Source: Silanimonas lenta DSM 16282 (GTDB lineage Bacteria > Pseudomonadota > Gammaproteobacteria > Xanthomonadales > Xanthomonadaceae). From it: a stretch of DNA of 64,000 nt. A program made the position numbers and the translations under genes. Below are positions 16,992 to 25,341 of this stretch, one piece after another. The stretch's first letter is position 1; each line of letters opens with the position of its first letter. Under the pieces are notes generated by a model, which was given only the letters and a program-made list of their open reading frames with translations, did not search any database and was not told where the DNA came from. Location: contig NZ_AUBD01000001.1 in assembly GCF_000429065.1 (NCBI RefSeq), positions 372,001 through 436,000 on the forward strand. Reading direction: 5' to 3'.

Positions 16992-18098
16992 TCAGCGATC
17001 CTGCTTCAGCGGGAGGTAGGACTCGAACTCCGCCTCCATGCTGAGCATGTCGGGGATCGCGACCTTGTAGTCGTCGAAGCCCTGGCCCGGCTCGAGGGCG
17101 TAGCCGCGCACCATCGCCCAGGCGCGCAGGGTGTCGCGCACGCGCTGCAGGCCCGGGGCGGGCCCCACCCACTTGGTGTTGGCGGCCAGCATCGGCGGCA
17201 CCTGCACCAGCTCCACCTGGTTGCCCTCGCCGGTGACCTTGGCCTTCAGCACCGGCAGCTCGGCCACCGTGGCGGCGCGCGAGGCCCCTTCCTCGGCGCC
17301 CTTCTCGCGCACCGGCAGCAGCATGGTGAAGGTATAGGCCTCGGAGCTGCGGTCGATGGTGACGATGCGCAGCGGGCCGTCCTTGACGAAGCCGCTCTCC
17401 TCCATGACGCGGTCCATCCACTTCAGCTGGTTGGTCATGGAGATGGCCACGCCATCGTCGCGCAGCGGCGCGGTGACATCCACCTTGAGGGCGTTCATCG
17501 CCGGCACCTCGACCACGCGCAGCGGGTGGTCGTAGAGGGTGTAGTCGACGCGCGGGATGCCGGCCAGGGCGTTGGAGAGCAGGCGCAGGCCCGACTGGAT
17601 GCGCTTGCCGACGTTGGCGGCCACGTACATGCCGGCGTAGCGGCCGATCAGGTTGTTGCCATACTCCACGCGGTAGCGCTGGGTGATCCTGACGTTGCGC
17701 TGCTGGCGGCCGGCGCGCTCGAAGGTGAAGCGCATGGTCTTGTTGTGGCCCATGGCGCCGTCTTCCACGCGGAACACGATGCGCTCGCCCGGGATGCTCT
17801 CGGTGATCTCCCAGCTGCCCTTGCCGATGCGCGGGTTCTTCGACTCGAACTCGAGCCGGGCGCCCACGCCGGAGGCCGGGCCACTCAGAGTGAACTTCAC
17901 GTTCGGGTCGATCAGGCTCATGGTGTTCCAGTCATTGAAGCGCTGGAACCCGTTCAGCATGTCGAAGGCGACGTTGATCGGCCGGTTGGTTTCGACCGAG
18001 TGCGAGAAGCTGCGGTGCTTGGGCAGGGAAAAACCCACCACGACGCCGACGATGGCGACCAGGACCAGCGCGACGACGAGTTCAAGGAATCGGGCCAT
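16992..18098 (-). CDS. Membrane-anchored SRPBCC-family protein with C-terminal effector-binding-like domain
   Basis: A 368-residue protein with an N-terminal membrane helix (residues 5-24, LVVALVLVAIVGVVVGFSL). It is followed by an SRPBCC (polyketide cyclase/START-like) domain beginning RSFSHSVETNRPINVAFDML and reaching about residue 175. The second half (about 180-368) looks like a GyrI/Rob effector-binding-type beta domain. Both folds bind hydrophobic or small ligands, but no ligand can be named. The region holding the ATG is preceded by TATCCTCTGCC on the opposite strand; no clear promoter is visible. It lies between two-component genes and the ABC module, so a regulatory link is possible but unproven. 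Confidence 0.75.
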   Translation of the reverse strand: MARFLELVVALVLVAIVGVVVGFSLPKHRSFSHSVETNRPINVAFDMLNGFQRFNDWNTMSLIDPNVKFTLSGPASGVGARLEFESKNPRIGKGSWEITESIPGERIVFRVEDGAMGHNKTMRFTFERAGRQQRNVRITQRYRVEYGNNLIGRYAGMYVAANVGKRIQSGLRLLSNALAGIPRVDYTLYDHPLRVVEVPAMNALKVDVTAPLRDDGVAISMTNQLKWMDRVMEESGFVKDGPLRIVTIDRSSEAYTFTMLLPVREKGAEEGASRAATVAELPVLKAKVTGEGNQVELVQVPPMLAANTKWVGPAPGLQRVRDTLRAWAMVRGYALEPGQGFDDYKVAIPDMLSMEAEFESYLPLKQDR

Positions 18099-18224
18099 TC
18101 ATACTCTCCGGGGATCGGCCCGGGATGGCCTGCGCCGCCCCGGGGAGCGGCAGAGGATAGCAGCACGGCATGGCCGGCAACAGCGCGGTCACGGCGGCGG
18201 CAGGTACCCCCGGCGCGAACGCCG

Positions 18225-18866
18225 TCACACCAGCTTCAACTCGAAGGCCTTGAGCACGGCACGGGTGCGGTCGCGCACCCCGAGCTTGGAGAGGATGTTG
18301 GAGACGTGGTTCTTGATCGTGCCCTCGGCCACCCCGAGCGAATTGGCGATCTCCTTGTTCGAGAACCCCCCGGCCATCAGGCGCAGGATCTCGGTCTCGC
18401 GCTCGGTGAGCGGGTCGGGCTGCTCCAGGCTGTGGAACTCGGTCTGCAAGCCCTCCAGGCCGGAGAGCAGGCGGGCCGTGACCACCGGCTGCACCAGCGA
18501 GCCGCCCGCCGCCACGGTCTGGATGGCGGAGACGAGCTGGTCCAGCGACACGTCCTTCAGCAGGTAGCCCTTGGCCCCCAGCTTGATGCCCGCCAGTACC
18601 AGCTGGTCGTCGTCGAAGGTGGTGAGGATGATGGTGGGCGGCAGCTGCCCCCTGGCGGCCAGCGTCCGCAGGGCGTCCAGGCCGCTCATCACCGGCATAC
18701 GCATGTCCATCAGTAGCACGTCCGGGGCCACTTCGGGCACTTTCTCCACCGCCTGCTGGCCGTCGGCGGCCTCGGCCACCACGGCGATGCCGTCGGCCAG
18801 TTCGAGCAGGGAACGCACGCCCTGGCGCACCAGGGTCTGGTCGTCGACGAGCATCACGCGGATCAT
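18225..18866 (-). CDS. NarL/FixJ-family response regulator
   Basis: A 213-residue DNA-binding response regulator. The receiver domain (1-120) has the acidic pocket VDDQ (Asp8-Asp9), phospho-acceptor Asp54 in LLMDMRMPVMSG, the switch Thr in ILTTFDD, and Lys in GYLLKDVS. A GerE/LuxR helix-turn-helix (about 145-205) reads LTERETEILRLMAGGFSN and VAEGTIKNHVSNIL. It is the partner of the histidine kinase gene, with which it overlaps by four bases. Targets are unknown; the ABC/SRPBCC genes downstream are candidates by position only. Confidence 0.92.
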   Translation of the reverse strand: MIRVMLVDDQTLVRQGVRSLLELADGIAVVAEAADGQQAVEKVPEVAPDVLLMDMRMPVMSGLDALRTLAARGQLPPTIILTTFDDDQLVLAGIKLGAKGYLLKDVSLDQLVSAIQTVAAGGSLVQPVVTARLLSGLEGLQTEFHSLEQPDPLTERETEILRLMAGGFSNKEIANSLGVAEGTIKNHVSNILSKLGVRDRTRAVLKAFELKLV

Positions 18867-20026
18867 GCGGGGGCCTCGAGAGGGATGTGGATGTCGATGG
18901 TGAACCCCTGGCCGGGAGCCGTGCTCACCGACAGCTGGCCGCCCACGGCACGCAGCCGCTCGCGCATGCCGGAAAGGCCATTGCCCGGGGTGAAGGATTC
19001 GCTGCCCATGCCATCGTCGCGGGCCACCAGCCGCAGCGCATCGCCCTCGCGCGCCAGGCGCAGCCAGAGACGCCCGGCATTGGCGTGGCGGATGGCATTG
19101 GTGAGCACTTCCTGGGTGCAGCGCAGCAGCACGTGGGCGCGCTCCGGGTCGTCGAGGGCCAGCGGCGAGGCGATGTCGAGCTCGACCTGCAGGGCCGGCA
19201 CGCCCTCGACCAGGGTGCGCAGGGCGGCCGCGAGGTCGATGCGGTCATCGCCGCGCATGGCACTCACCGCCTCGCGCACGTCAGTGAGCAGCAATCGGGC
19301 CAGGGTATGGGCTTGACGCACGTGCTCCTGCGCCCGCCCCTCGGTGAGGTGACCTGCCACCTCGAGGTTGAGGCTGAGGGCCGTGAGGTGGTGGCCGAGC
19401 AGGTCGTGCAGCTCGCGCGAGATCCGCAGGCGCTCGCCCACCCGGGCGCTGTCGGCCAGCAGCGAGCGGGTGGCGCGCAGCTCGGCATTGAGGCGGCGCT
19501 GCTCCTCGCGGGCCTCGGCCTGCTGCTTGGCCACGAGCCCCGCCACGTAGACGAAGCCGGACACCCCGACATAGAGCAGCGACTGCATCAGCGCCTCGAG
19601 CAGCGAGAACTCCATGCCGCGCATGAACACGTACACCAGCGGCAGGTGCTGCAGCACCATCCAGGCCACCCCGGGCCAGCCGGGCAGCAGCCAGGGCACC
19701 ACCGCCGCCATCACCATCATCAGGATGGCGCCGAGCCCGGTACCGGTGAGCGCGCTCACGCCGATGGCCGAGCCGGCCATCACCAGCATCAGCAGCAGGG
19801 GCAGGAGGTAGCCGCGCCCGGGGCCGAGCACCCGGGTGGCGGCCCAGAAGGCGAGGCCGAAGGCAAGGTAGACCAGCACCGGCAGGACCACGGCCGCCAG
19901 CCGCAGGCGGGGCGGGCCGAACTCGGCCACGAACAGGATGTTCATGGCAAGCCCAATGCCCACCATGGCCCAGGTGAACAGGCCGGCATAGCGCAGCAGC
20001 GTGGCATGGGTGAGGCGCGGCAGCAT
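18863..20026 (-). CDS. Sensor histidine kinase (HisKA_3, NarX/DesK-like)
   Basis: A 387-residue membrane kinase. Five to six hydrophobic segments (residues about 10-165) with short loops form the sensor, resembling DesK-type membrane-state sensors; there is no large periplasmic domain. A linker coiled coil precedes the HisKA_3 box RISRELHDLLGHHLTALS with phospho-His207. The HATPase domain shows TNAIRHANAGRL (N box) and DDGMGSESFTPGNGLSGMRERL (G boxes, D to G region). Loops are small, so the likely signal is within the membrane. The ATGA overlap with the response regulator makes them a cognate pair. Confidence 0.9.
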   Translation of the reverse strand: MLPRLTHATLLRYAGLFTWAMVGIGLAMNILFVAEFGPPRLRLAAVVLPVLVYLAFGLAFWAATRVLGPGRGYLLPLLLMLVMAGSAIGVSALTGTGLGAILMMVMAAVVPWLLPGWPGVAWMVLQHLPLVYVFMRGMEFSLLEALMQSLLYVGVSGFVYVAGLVAKQQAEAREEQRRLNAELRATRSLLADSARVGERLRISRELHDLLGHHLTALSLNLEVAGHLTEGRAQEHVRQAHTLARLLLTDVREAVSAMRGDDRIDLAAALRTLVEGVPALQVELDIASPLALDDPERAHVLLRCTQEVLTNAIRHANAGRLWLRLAREGDALRLVARDDGMGSESFTPGNGLSGMRERLRAVGGQLSVSTAPGQGFTIDIHIPLEAPA

Positions 20027-20091
20027 GCCGGCATCCTAGCCTCCCCCGGCGCCCCGCCCGCCCCCCGGAAGTCACGCCCCCTTCCCCCGGG

Positions 20092-20113
20092 GCGCCCATG
20101 CGATACTGGGCGC
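20092..20113. promoter_or_regulatory. Inverted repeat between the kinase and GNAT genes
   Basis: GCGCCCA and TGGGCGC form a perfect 7-base inverted repeat around TGCGATAC. A GATACT hexamer (20102-20107), possibly the -10 of the GNAT gene, is inside it. It could be an operator for the divergent pair; no regulator is assigned. Confidence 0.35.
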
Positions 20114-20143
20114 TTGTTCTACTGCCTGCCCGGAGGACGAGGC

Positions 20144-20740
20144 GTGCCGATCCTGATCCGCGACGTGCGCGAACACGAGCTGGACCTCGTGACGGCGATC
20201 AACAACTCGGCGGGTCCCTCCATCCTGCCGATGGACGCGGAGAAGGTGCGTTTCTTCTGGAACGAGGCCGACTACTTCCGGGTGATGGAGCAGGACGGCG
20301 TGGTCACCGGCTTCCTCGTCGGCTTCAGCGACAGGGCCCCGCACGACAGCCCGAATTTCCGCTGGTTCCGCGAGCGCTACGAGAACTTCCTCTACATCGA
20401 CCGCATCGTGATCGCCGCCCCGCGCCGCGGCGGCGGCCGGGGCCGCGCCTTCTATGCCGACGTGATGAGCTTCGCCGAGCCACGCTGGGCGAAGCTGTGC
20501 TGCGAGGTCTTCCTCGGCGTGGGCTACGACCCTGCCCTGCTGTTCCACGGCAGCTTCGGCTTCCGCGAGGTCGGACAGCAGACCATGGACGGCACCGGGC
20601 TGCGCGCCTGCATGCTGATGAAGGAGCTCTGCAGCCACGAGTGGATCGCCGCCACCTATGGCGAGCGGCTGCCCGACGAACCCTGGCTGGCGCCGCGGCA
20701 GCGTCCCTCGCGCGTCCCCGCCCGAGACACCGGAACCTGA
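20144..20740 (+). CDS. GNAT-family N-acetyltransferase
   Basis: A 198-residue predicted acetyltransferase of the COG3818 type. The N-terminal half has the segment ITAINNSAGPSILPMD-like (TAINNSAGPSILPMDAEKV) seen in this group, and the acetyl-CoA core is FLYIDRIVIAAPRRGGGRGR with the RxxGxG/A pyrophosphate loop. LCCEVFLGVGYDPALLFHGS and GFREVGQQTM form the end of the fold. The acceptor substrate is unknown. The GTG start is supported by GGAGG seven bases upstream. It is followed four bases later by minC, so it may be the first gene of the min transcript. Confidence 0.82.
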   Translation: MPILIRDVREHELDLVTAINNSAGPSILPMDAEKVRFFWNEADYFRVMEQDGVVTGFLVGFSDRAPHDSPNFRWFRERYENFLYIDRIVIAAPRRGGGRGRAFYADVMSFAEPRWAKLCCEVFLGVGYDPALLFHGSFGFREVGQQTMDGTGLRACMLMKELCSHEWIAATYGERLPDEPWLAPRQRPSRVPARDTGT

Positions 20741-20744
20741 GCCC

Positions 20745-21527
20745 ATGGCGAGTACCGCCCCCCTCCCCGACTACGAGCCGGCCGGCGAGCTGAAGTTCGG
20801 CCAGGTCGGCATCGCCAACCTGCGGATCCGCAGCCTCGACCTGCCGCGCCTCGCCGCCGAGATGCGCGAGCGCGTCGAGCGGGCGCCGAAGCTGTTCGCC
20901 CGCGCCGCGGTGATCCTCGATTTCGGCGCCCTGCCGCGCCTGCCCGACGAAGCCACGGCCCGCGCCCTGGTCGAGGCCCTGGCCGCCGCCGGCGTGCACC
21001 CGGTGGCCCTGGCCTACGGCACCCCGGAGAACGATGCCCTCGCCGAGCGCCTCGGCCTGCCGGTGCTGGCGAAGTTCCGCGCCCAGTACGAGCGCGCCGG
21101 CGCCGACGCCATGACCGATGCCGCGCTGGCCGCCCGTCCTGCCGCGCCCGCGCCGCCCCCCGCCCCGGCCGCACCGGCGCCCGTGGCCGAGGCCGAGCCC
21201 GGCCTGGTGCACGCCCTGCCGGTGCGCTCCGGCCAGCAGCTGCTGGCCGTGAACCGCGACCTCACCGTGCTGTCCAGCGTCGGCGCCGGGGCCGAGCTGC
21301 TGGCCGACGGCTCGATCCACGTCTACGGCGCCCTGCGCGGCCGCGCCCTGGCCGGGGCCTCCGGCTTCACCGGCGCGCGCATCTTCTGCCGCGAGTTCCA
21401 TGCCGAACTCGTGGCCATCGCCGGGCACTACAAGGTGCTCGACGACGTGCCGAAGGCCCTGCACGGCAAGCCGGTGCAGGTCTGGCTCGACGAGAACGAC
21501 ATCCTGCAGATCCAGCCGCTGGCCTGA
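20745..21527 (+). CDS. minC: Septum site-determining protein MinC
   Basis: A 260-residue inhibitor of FtsZ polymerisation that blocks division away from midcell. The N-terminal FtsZ-binding domain (about residues 10-110) ends before a Pro/Ala-rich linker (about 125-150, PAAPAPPPAPAAPAPVAEAE). The C-terminal MinD-binding beta-helix domain (about 160-260) has VRSGQQLLAVNRDLTVLSSV, GSIHVYGALRGRALAG and RIFCREFHAELVAIAGHY, all typical. The ATG at 20745 has a weak upstream Shine-Dalgarno. minD and minE follow. Confidence 0.95.
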   Translation: MASTAPLPDYEPAGELKFGQVGIANLRIRSLDLPRLAAEMRERVERAPKLFARAAVILDFGALPRLPDEATARALVEALAAAGVHPVALAYGTPENDALAERLGLPVLAKFRAQYERAGADAMTDAALAARPAAPAPPPAPAAPAPVAEAEPGLVHALPVRSGQQLLAVNRDLTVLSSVGAGAELLADGSIHVYGALRGRALAGASGFTGARIFCREFHAELVAIAGHYKVLDDVPKALHGKPVQVWLDENDILQIQPLA

Positions 21528-21554
21528 AGGCCGGCCCCACACGGAGACACGACC

Positions 21555-22364
21555 TTGGCTGAAATCCTCGTCATCACCTCGGGCAAGGGCGGCGTGGGCA
21601 AGACCACCACGTCCGCCAGCATCGCCATGGGCCTTGCCCGCGCCGGCAAGAAGACCGCCGTCATCGACTTCGACGTCGGCCTGCGCAACCTCGACCTGAT
21701 CATGGGCTGCGAACGCCGCGTGGTGTACGACTTCGTCAACGTCGTGCACGGCGAGGCCACGCTGAAGCAGGCGCTGATCAAGGACAAGCGCTTCGACAAC
21801 CTCTACGTGCTGGCGGCCTCGCAGACCCGCGACAAGGACGCCCTGACCAAGGAGGGCGTGGAAAAGGTGCTGAAGGACCTCGCCGCCGACGGCTTCGAGT
21901 ACATCGTCTGCGACAGCCCGGCGGGCATCGAGAAGGGCGCCTTCCTCGCCATGTACTTCGCCGACCGCGCGCTCGTCGTGGTGAACCCGGAGGTGTCCTC
22001 GGTGCGCGACTCCGACCGCATCCTCGGCCTGCTGCAGAGCAAGACCCAGAAGGCCGAGAAAGGCGAGCGCATCACCGAGCATCTGCTGCTCACCCGCTAC
22101 AACCCGGAGCGCGTGGAGAAGGGCGAGATGCTCTCGATCGCCGATGTCGAGGAAATCCTCGGCCTCAAGGTGATCGGGGTCATCCCCGAATCGCCCGACG
22201 TGCTGCAGGCCTCGAACGCCGGTAACCCGGTGATCCTCGACGAGCAGAGCGCCGCCGGCCAGGCCTATGCCGATGCGGTGGCCCGCCTGCTCGGCGAGGA
22301 CCGCCCGATGCGCTTCACCACGGCCGAGAAGAAGGGTTTCTTCGCCAAGATCTTCGGGGGCTGA
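21555..22364 (+). CDS. minD: Septum site-determining ATPase MinD
   Basis: A 269-residue membrane-cycling ATPase that recruits MinC and oscillates under MinE control. The deviant Walker A is GKGGVGKTT (residues 10-18), followed by [22 protein letters not shown] and CDSPAGIE. The C-terminal amphipathic membrane-targeting helix reads [11 protein letters not shown]. The start codon is TTG at 21555, which fixes the normal [14 protein letters not shown]-terminus; GGAG lies about nine bases upstream. A TTG start is unusual and may keep MinD level down relative to MinC. Confidence 0.96.
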   Translation: MAEILVITSGKGGVGKTTTSASIAMGLARAGKKTAVIDFDVGLRNLDLIMGCERRVVYDFVNVVHGEATLKQALIKDKRFDNLYVLAASQTRDKDALTKEGVEKVLKDLAADGFEYIVCDSPAGIEKGAFLAMYFADRALVVVNPEVSSVRDSDRILGLLQSKTQKAEKGERITEHLLLTRYNPERVEKGEMLSIADVEEILGLKVIGVIPESPDVLQASNAGNPVILDEQSAAGQAYADAVARLLGEDRPMRFTTAEKKGFFAKIFGG

Positions 22365-22366
22365 AC

Positions 22367-22624
22367 ATGGGCCTCTTCGATTTCCTCACCAGCAAGAAGC
22401 CGAGCAGCGCCAACCTCGCCAAGGAGCGTCTGCGCATCATCGTGGCGCAGGAACGCACCACCCGCGGCGGGCCGGACTACCTGCCGCTGCTGCAGCGCGA
22501 ACTGCTGGAAGTGATCCGCAAGTACGTCAATGTCGACGTCGATGCGGTGAAGGTCGATCTGGTGAAGGACGGCGAGCACGACGTGCTCGACATCTCCGTC
22601 TCCCTGCCCGACCGCACGCCCTGA
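22367..22624 (+). CDS. minE: Cell division topological specificity factor MinE
   Basis: An 85-residue protein that stimulates MinD ATPase and confines MinCD to the poles. The N-terminal membrane-binding/anti-MinCD helix is [11 protein letters not shown], then the MinD-contacting stretch [13 protein letters not shown], and the C-terminal dimerisation domain includes [20 protein letters not shown]. It begins two bases after minD, so it is coupled to it. Length matches the family. A very strong hairpin follows the stop codon. Confidence 0.96.
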   Translation: MGLFDFLTSKKPSSANLAKERLRIIVAQERTTRGGPDYLPLLQRELLEVIRKYVNVDVDAVKVDLVKDGEHDVLDISVSLPDRTP

Positions 22625-22627
22625 GCC

Positions 22628-22657
22628 CCAGGCCCGCGGCCACCGCGGGCCCCCTGG
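22628..22657 (+). terminator. Strong hairpin after minE
   Basis: A perfect 9-base stem (GGCCCGCGG / CCGCGGGCC) with loop CCA is extended outward by CCA/TGG after a small bulge. It begins three bases past the minE stop and ends at the ATG of the next gene. There is no T-run; it should block or attenuate transcription and would also hide a ribosome site. Confidence 0.6.
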
Positions 22658-22658
22658 C

Positions 22659-23171
22659 ATGTCTGGCCCGACCCCCTCCGTGCGCCTGCTCTCCGACATC
22701 GGCTGGGAGGCCCCGCGCCGCCTGCTCGCCCGCTTCGGCCTGGAACTGGTGGCCGTGCCCGCGGGCGACCCCATCCCCGGCAGCTACTGGGGCGGGAGCG
22801 AGGCCGGCATCATCGGTCACAGGGTATATGCCCGCGCCGACACCCCGGTGCATTCCCTGCTGCACGAGGCCGGGCACCTGATGGTGATGCCGCCGGAACG
22901 TCGCGCCGCCATCCACACCGACGCCGCCGACACCCAGCGCGACGAGGATGCGGTGTGCTACCTGCAACTGCTGCTCGCCGACGCGCTTCCGGGCTTCGGC
23001 CGCGCGCAGGCCTTCGCCGACATGGATGCCTGGGGCTACAGCTTCCGCCTGGGGTCGGCGCAAGCGTGGTTCGAACGCGATGCCGAGGACGCCGCGGCCC
23101 ATCTGGCCTCCCTGCCGCACCTCGCCGGCCTGCTGCCCACCGGGCATGCCAGCGGACAGCAGGCAGCATGA
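22659..23171 (+). CDS. Unrecognised protein with a HEAGH zinc-metallopeptidase-like motif
   Basis: A 170-residue soluble protein with no signal peptide. LLHEAGHLMVMPPERR (HExxH, His69-Glu70 to His73) looks like the metal-binding helix of a metallopeptidase, and a downstream acidic helix RDEDAVCYLQLLLAD could provide a third ligand, as in the ImmA/IrrE (M78)-like fold. I do not recognise the family, and catalytic activity is unproven. The start has no Shine-Dalgarno because the minE hairpin ends one base before it. The stop overlaps the downstream DMT transporter gene (ATGA), so the two are probably translated together. Confidence 0.65.
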   Translation: MSGPTPSVRLLSDIGWEAPRRLLARFGLELVAVPAGDPIPGSYWGGSEAGIIGHRVYARADTPVHSLLHEAGHLMVMPPERRAAIHTDAADTQRDEDAVCYLQLLLADALPGFGRAQAFADMDAWGYSFRLGSAQAWFERDAEDAAAHLASLPHLAGLLPTGHASGQQAA

Positions 23172-24097
23172 GCCTGCACGCCTCCTCCGGCCGCTGGAAG
23201 CTCGGCCTGCTGCTCGCCCTCGTCACCGCGGCCTGCTGGGCCACCCTGCCGGTGGCGCTCAAGCTCACCCTGGAGCAGGTGGATGCGATCACCCTCACCT
23301 GGTTCCGCTTCCTCGTGGCGGCCTTGCTGATGGGCGCCTGGCTGGCCTGGAAAGGGCAGGCCATTGCGCCCTACCGGGCGCTGTCGCGGCGGCACTGGGC
23401 GATGCTGCTCGGCGCCGGCCTCCTGCTGCTCGGCAACTACGTGTTCTACCTGCTCGGCGTGCAGTTCACCACGCCAGGCAATGCCCAGCTGCTGATCCAG
23501 CTCGCCCCGCTGCTGATGGCCCTGGGCGGCATCGTGGTGTTCCGCGAACGTTTCTCGCGGGCGCAGTGGGTAGGCCTGCTGCTGATCGTCGTCGGCCTGC
23601 TCGCCTTCTTCCTCGAGCAGAACGCCGGGCATGGCGACCGGTACGCGCTGGGCGCCGGGCTGGTGGTGCTGGCGGCGGTGGTCTGGGCCGGCTATGCGCT
23701 GCTGCAAAAGCAGCTGCTGCTGCGGCTTTCCTCGCCCTCGATCCTCTGGGCCGTCTACGTGCTCTCGGCCCTGCTGCTCTGGCCCTTCGCCGATCCTGCG
23801 CGGCTCGCCGGCCTCGATGCCCTGCATGCCAGCCTGCTCGCCTACTGCGCGCTCAACACCCTGGTGGCCTACGGCGCCTTCGCCGAGGCCCTGGCGCACT
23901 GGGAGGCCTCGCGCGTCTCCGCCATCCTCGCCACCACGCCGGTGCTGTGCATCGGCGCGGTGGCCGCCACGCACGCGCTCTGGCCCACGCTGATCGCCCC
24001 GGAACGCCTCGGACTCGCCGGCTGGACCGGCGCCGGGCTGGTGATCGCCGGCTCGGCGGCCGCCAGCCTGCTGGCGAAGCGCTCCGGCCGGGGCTAG
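23168..24097 (+). CDS. DMT/EamA-family transporter
   Basis: A 309-residue inner-membrane protein with ten predicted helices in two EamA repeats (about residues 8-145 and 155-300). The first repeat begins LLLALVTAACWATLPVALKLTL, and the helix-4/5 segment GNAQLLIQLAPLLMALGGIVVF is characteristic; the second repeat includes ASRVSAILATTPVLCIGAVA. DMT members export amino acids, metabolites or drugs; the substrate cannot be inferred. ATGA overlap with the HEAGH-motif gene. Confidence 0.86.
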   Translation: MSLHASSGRWKLGLLLALVTAACWATLPVALKLTLEQVDAITLTWFRFLVAALLMGAWLAWKGQAIAPYRALSRRHWAMLLGAGLLLLGNYVFYLLGVQFTTPGNAQLLIQLAPLLMALGGIVVFRERFSRAQWVGLLLIVVGLLAFFLEQNAGHGDRYALGAGLVVLAAVVWAGYALLQKQLLLRLSSPSILWAVYVLSALLLWPFADPARLAGLDALHASLLAYCALNTLVAYGAFAEALAHWEASRVSAILATTPVLCIGAVAATHALWPTLIAPERLGLAGWTGAGLVIAGSAAASLLAKRSGRG

Positions 24098-24145
24098 CCT
24101 GCGGGGGAATACCGGCCGCCGCCGGAGGGAGTACCCCGCCCGCCC

Positions 24146-25279
24146 ATGCCGCTCGACCGCGACACGCTGCTCGTCTTCGGCGCCTTCATCCCGAGCCTGC
24201 TCGGCCTGGTGGCGATCGGCGTGGCTGGCGGCCTGCGCGAGCGCGACCGCGCCCTGTGGCTCTGGGGCGTGGCCATGCTGGTGGCCGGCCTGAACCAGCT
24301 GCTGCTGGTCAGCCTGCCCACCACGGCCCTCACCATCGCGCTGGCCAATGCCTGCTTCCTCGCCTGGGTGGTGCTGGTGCTGGTATCGGTGGGCTGGGGC
24401 AGCGGCCGGCAGCCGCGCATCGGCCTCTTCGCCGCCTGGGCCGCGGCGGCCTGGCTCGCCTTCCTCGCCGCGGCGCACCTCGGCGGCGACCTCCGGCTCG
24501 GGCGCCTGCTCAACTGGCCGAACATCGTGCTGATGTTCTGCCTCGCCTTCTACTGGGCGGCCAGCGACCGGCGCAAACGCATGCCGCTCGCCCGCGGCCT
24601 GCTGCTTGCCGGGCTCGGGCTGGAGGCGCTCGCCGTGGCCTTCCGCACCAGCCTCGTGGCCTTCGGCGATCTTCGGGCCGTGCTGCTGATGGACAATCCG
24701 ACCACGGCGAACGTGGTCTTCCTTGCCGCCGCCACGCTCGGGCTGATCCTCGGCACCCTGGGCATGCTGCTCTCCACCATGGATGCGGTGAACCGCCGCC
24801 TGCGCTTCGCCCTCGAGGTCGATGCTCTCACCCGGCTGGCCAGCCGGCACGCCTTCTTCGAGCAGGCCCGCGCGATCCCCGAGGGAACGGCGCTGGCGCT
24901 GCTGATGGTCGACATCGACCACTTCAAGGCCATCAACGACCGCTTCGGCCATGCCGGCGGCGATGCTGCCCTGGCGCATGCCGGGCAGGTATTCCGGGCC
25001 GCCCTGCCCGCGGGCCGGCTGGCGGCCCGGCTCGGGGGCGAGGAATTTGCGGTGCTGCTGCCCGGCGCCGGGATGGAAGAGGCCCTCGCGCTCGCCGAGA
25101 CCCTGCGCGCCACGGCGGCGGCGCGGCCATGGCGGGCGGACGACGGCGAGCCGGTACCGGTACAGCTCAGCATCGGGGTGGCCGCGGGCCGGGAAGGCCT
25201 GGAGGCCCTGCTGCGCCGGGCCGATGCGGCGCTGTACCGTGCCAAGGCGGAAGGCCGGAACCGCGTCGTCGCCGGATGA
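24146..25279 (+). CDS. Membrane diguanylate cyclase (GGDEF domain)
   Basis: A 377-residue c-di-GMP synthase. The N-terminal half carries about six to seven hydrophobic segments (residues 10-210) as an unidentified sensor. The GGDEF domain (about 222-375) has DALTRLASRHAFFEQA, the nucleotide loop VDIDHFKAINDRFGHAGGD and the active-site signature RLGGEEFAVLLPG (GGEEF 297-301), so it should be active. The allosteric I-site RxxD five residues upstream is absent (RLAA), so product inhibition through that site is unlikely. It follows the DMT transporter by 48 bases on the same strand. Confidence 0.92.
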   Translation: MPLDRDTLLVFGAFIPSLLGLVAIGVAGGLRERDRALWLWGVAMLVAGLNQLLLVSLPTTALTIALANACFLAWVVLVLVSVGWGSGRQPRIGLFAAWAAAAWLAFLAAAHLGGDLRLGRLLNWPNIVLMFCLAFYWAASDRRKRMPLARGLLLAGLGLEALAVAFRTSLVAFGDLRAVLLMDNPTTANVVFLAAATLGLILGTLGMLLSTMDAVNRRLRFALEVDALTRLASRHAFFEQARAIPEGTALALLMVDIDHFKAINDRFGHAGGDAALAHAGQVFRAALPAGRLAARLGGEEFAVLLPGAGMEEALALAETLRATAAARPWRADDGEPVPVQLSIGVAAGREGLEALLRRADAALYRAKAEGRNRVVAG

Positions 25280-25341
25280 CACTTGTGGCCGTGCAGGCCC
25301 TGCCCTAGCCTCGGCGCACCCTTTCTACCCGCCCTTCTGCC

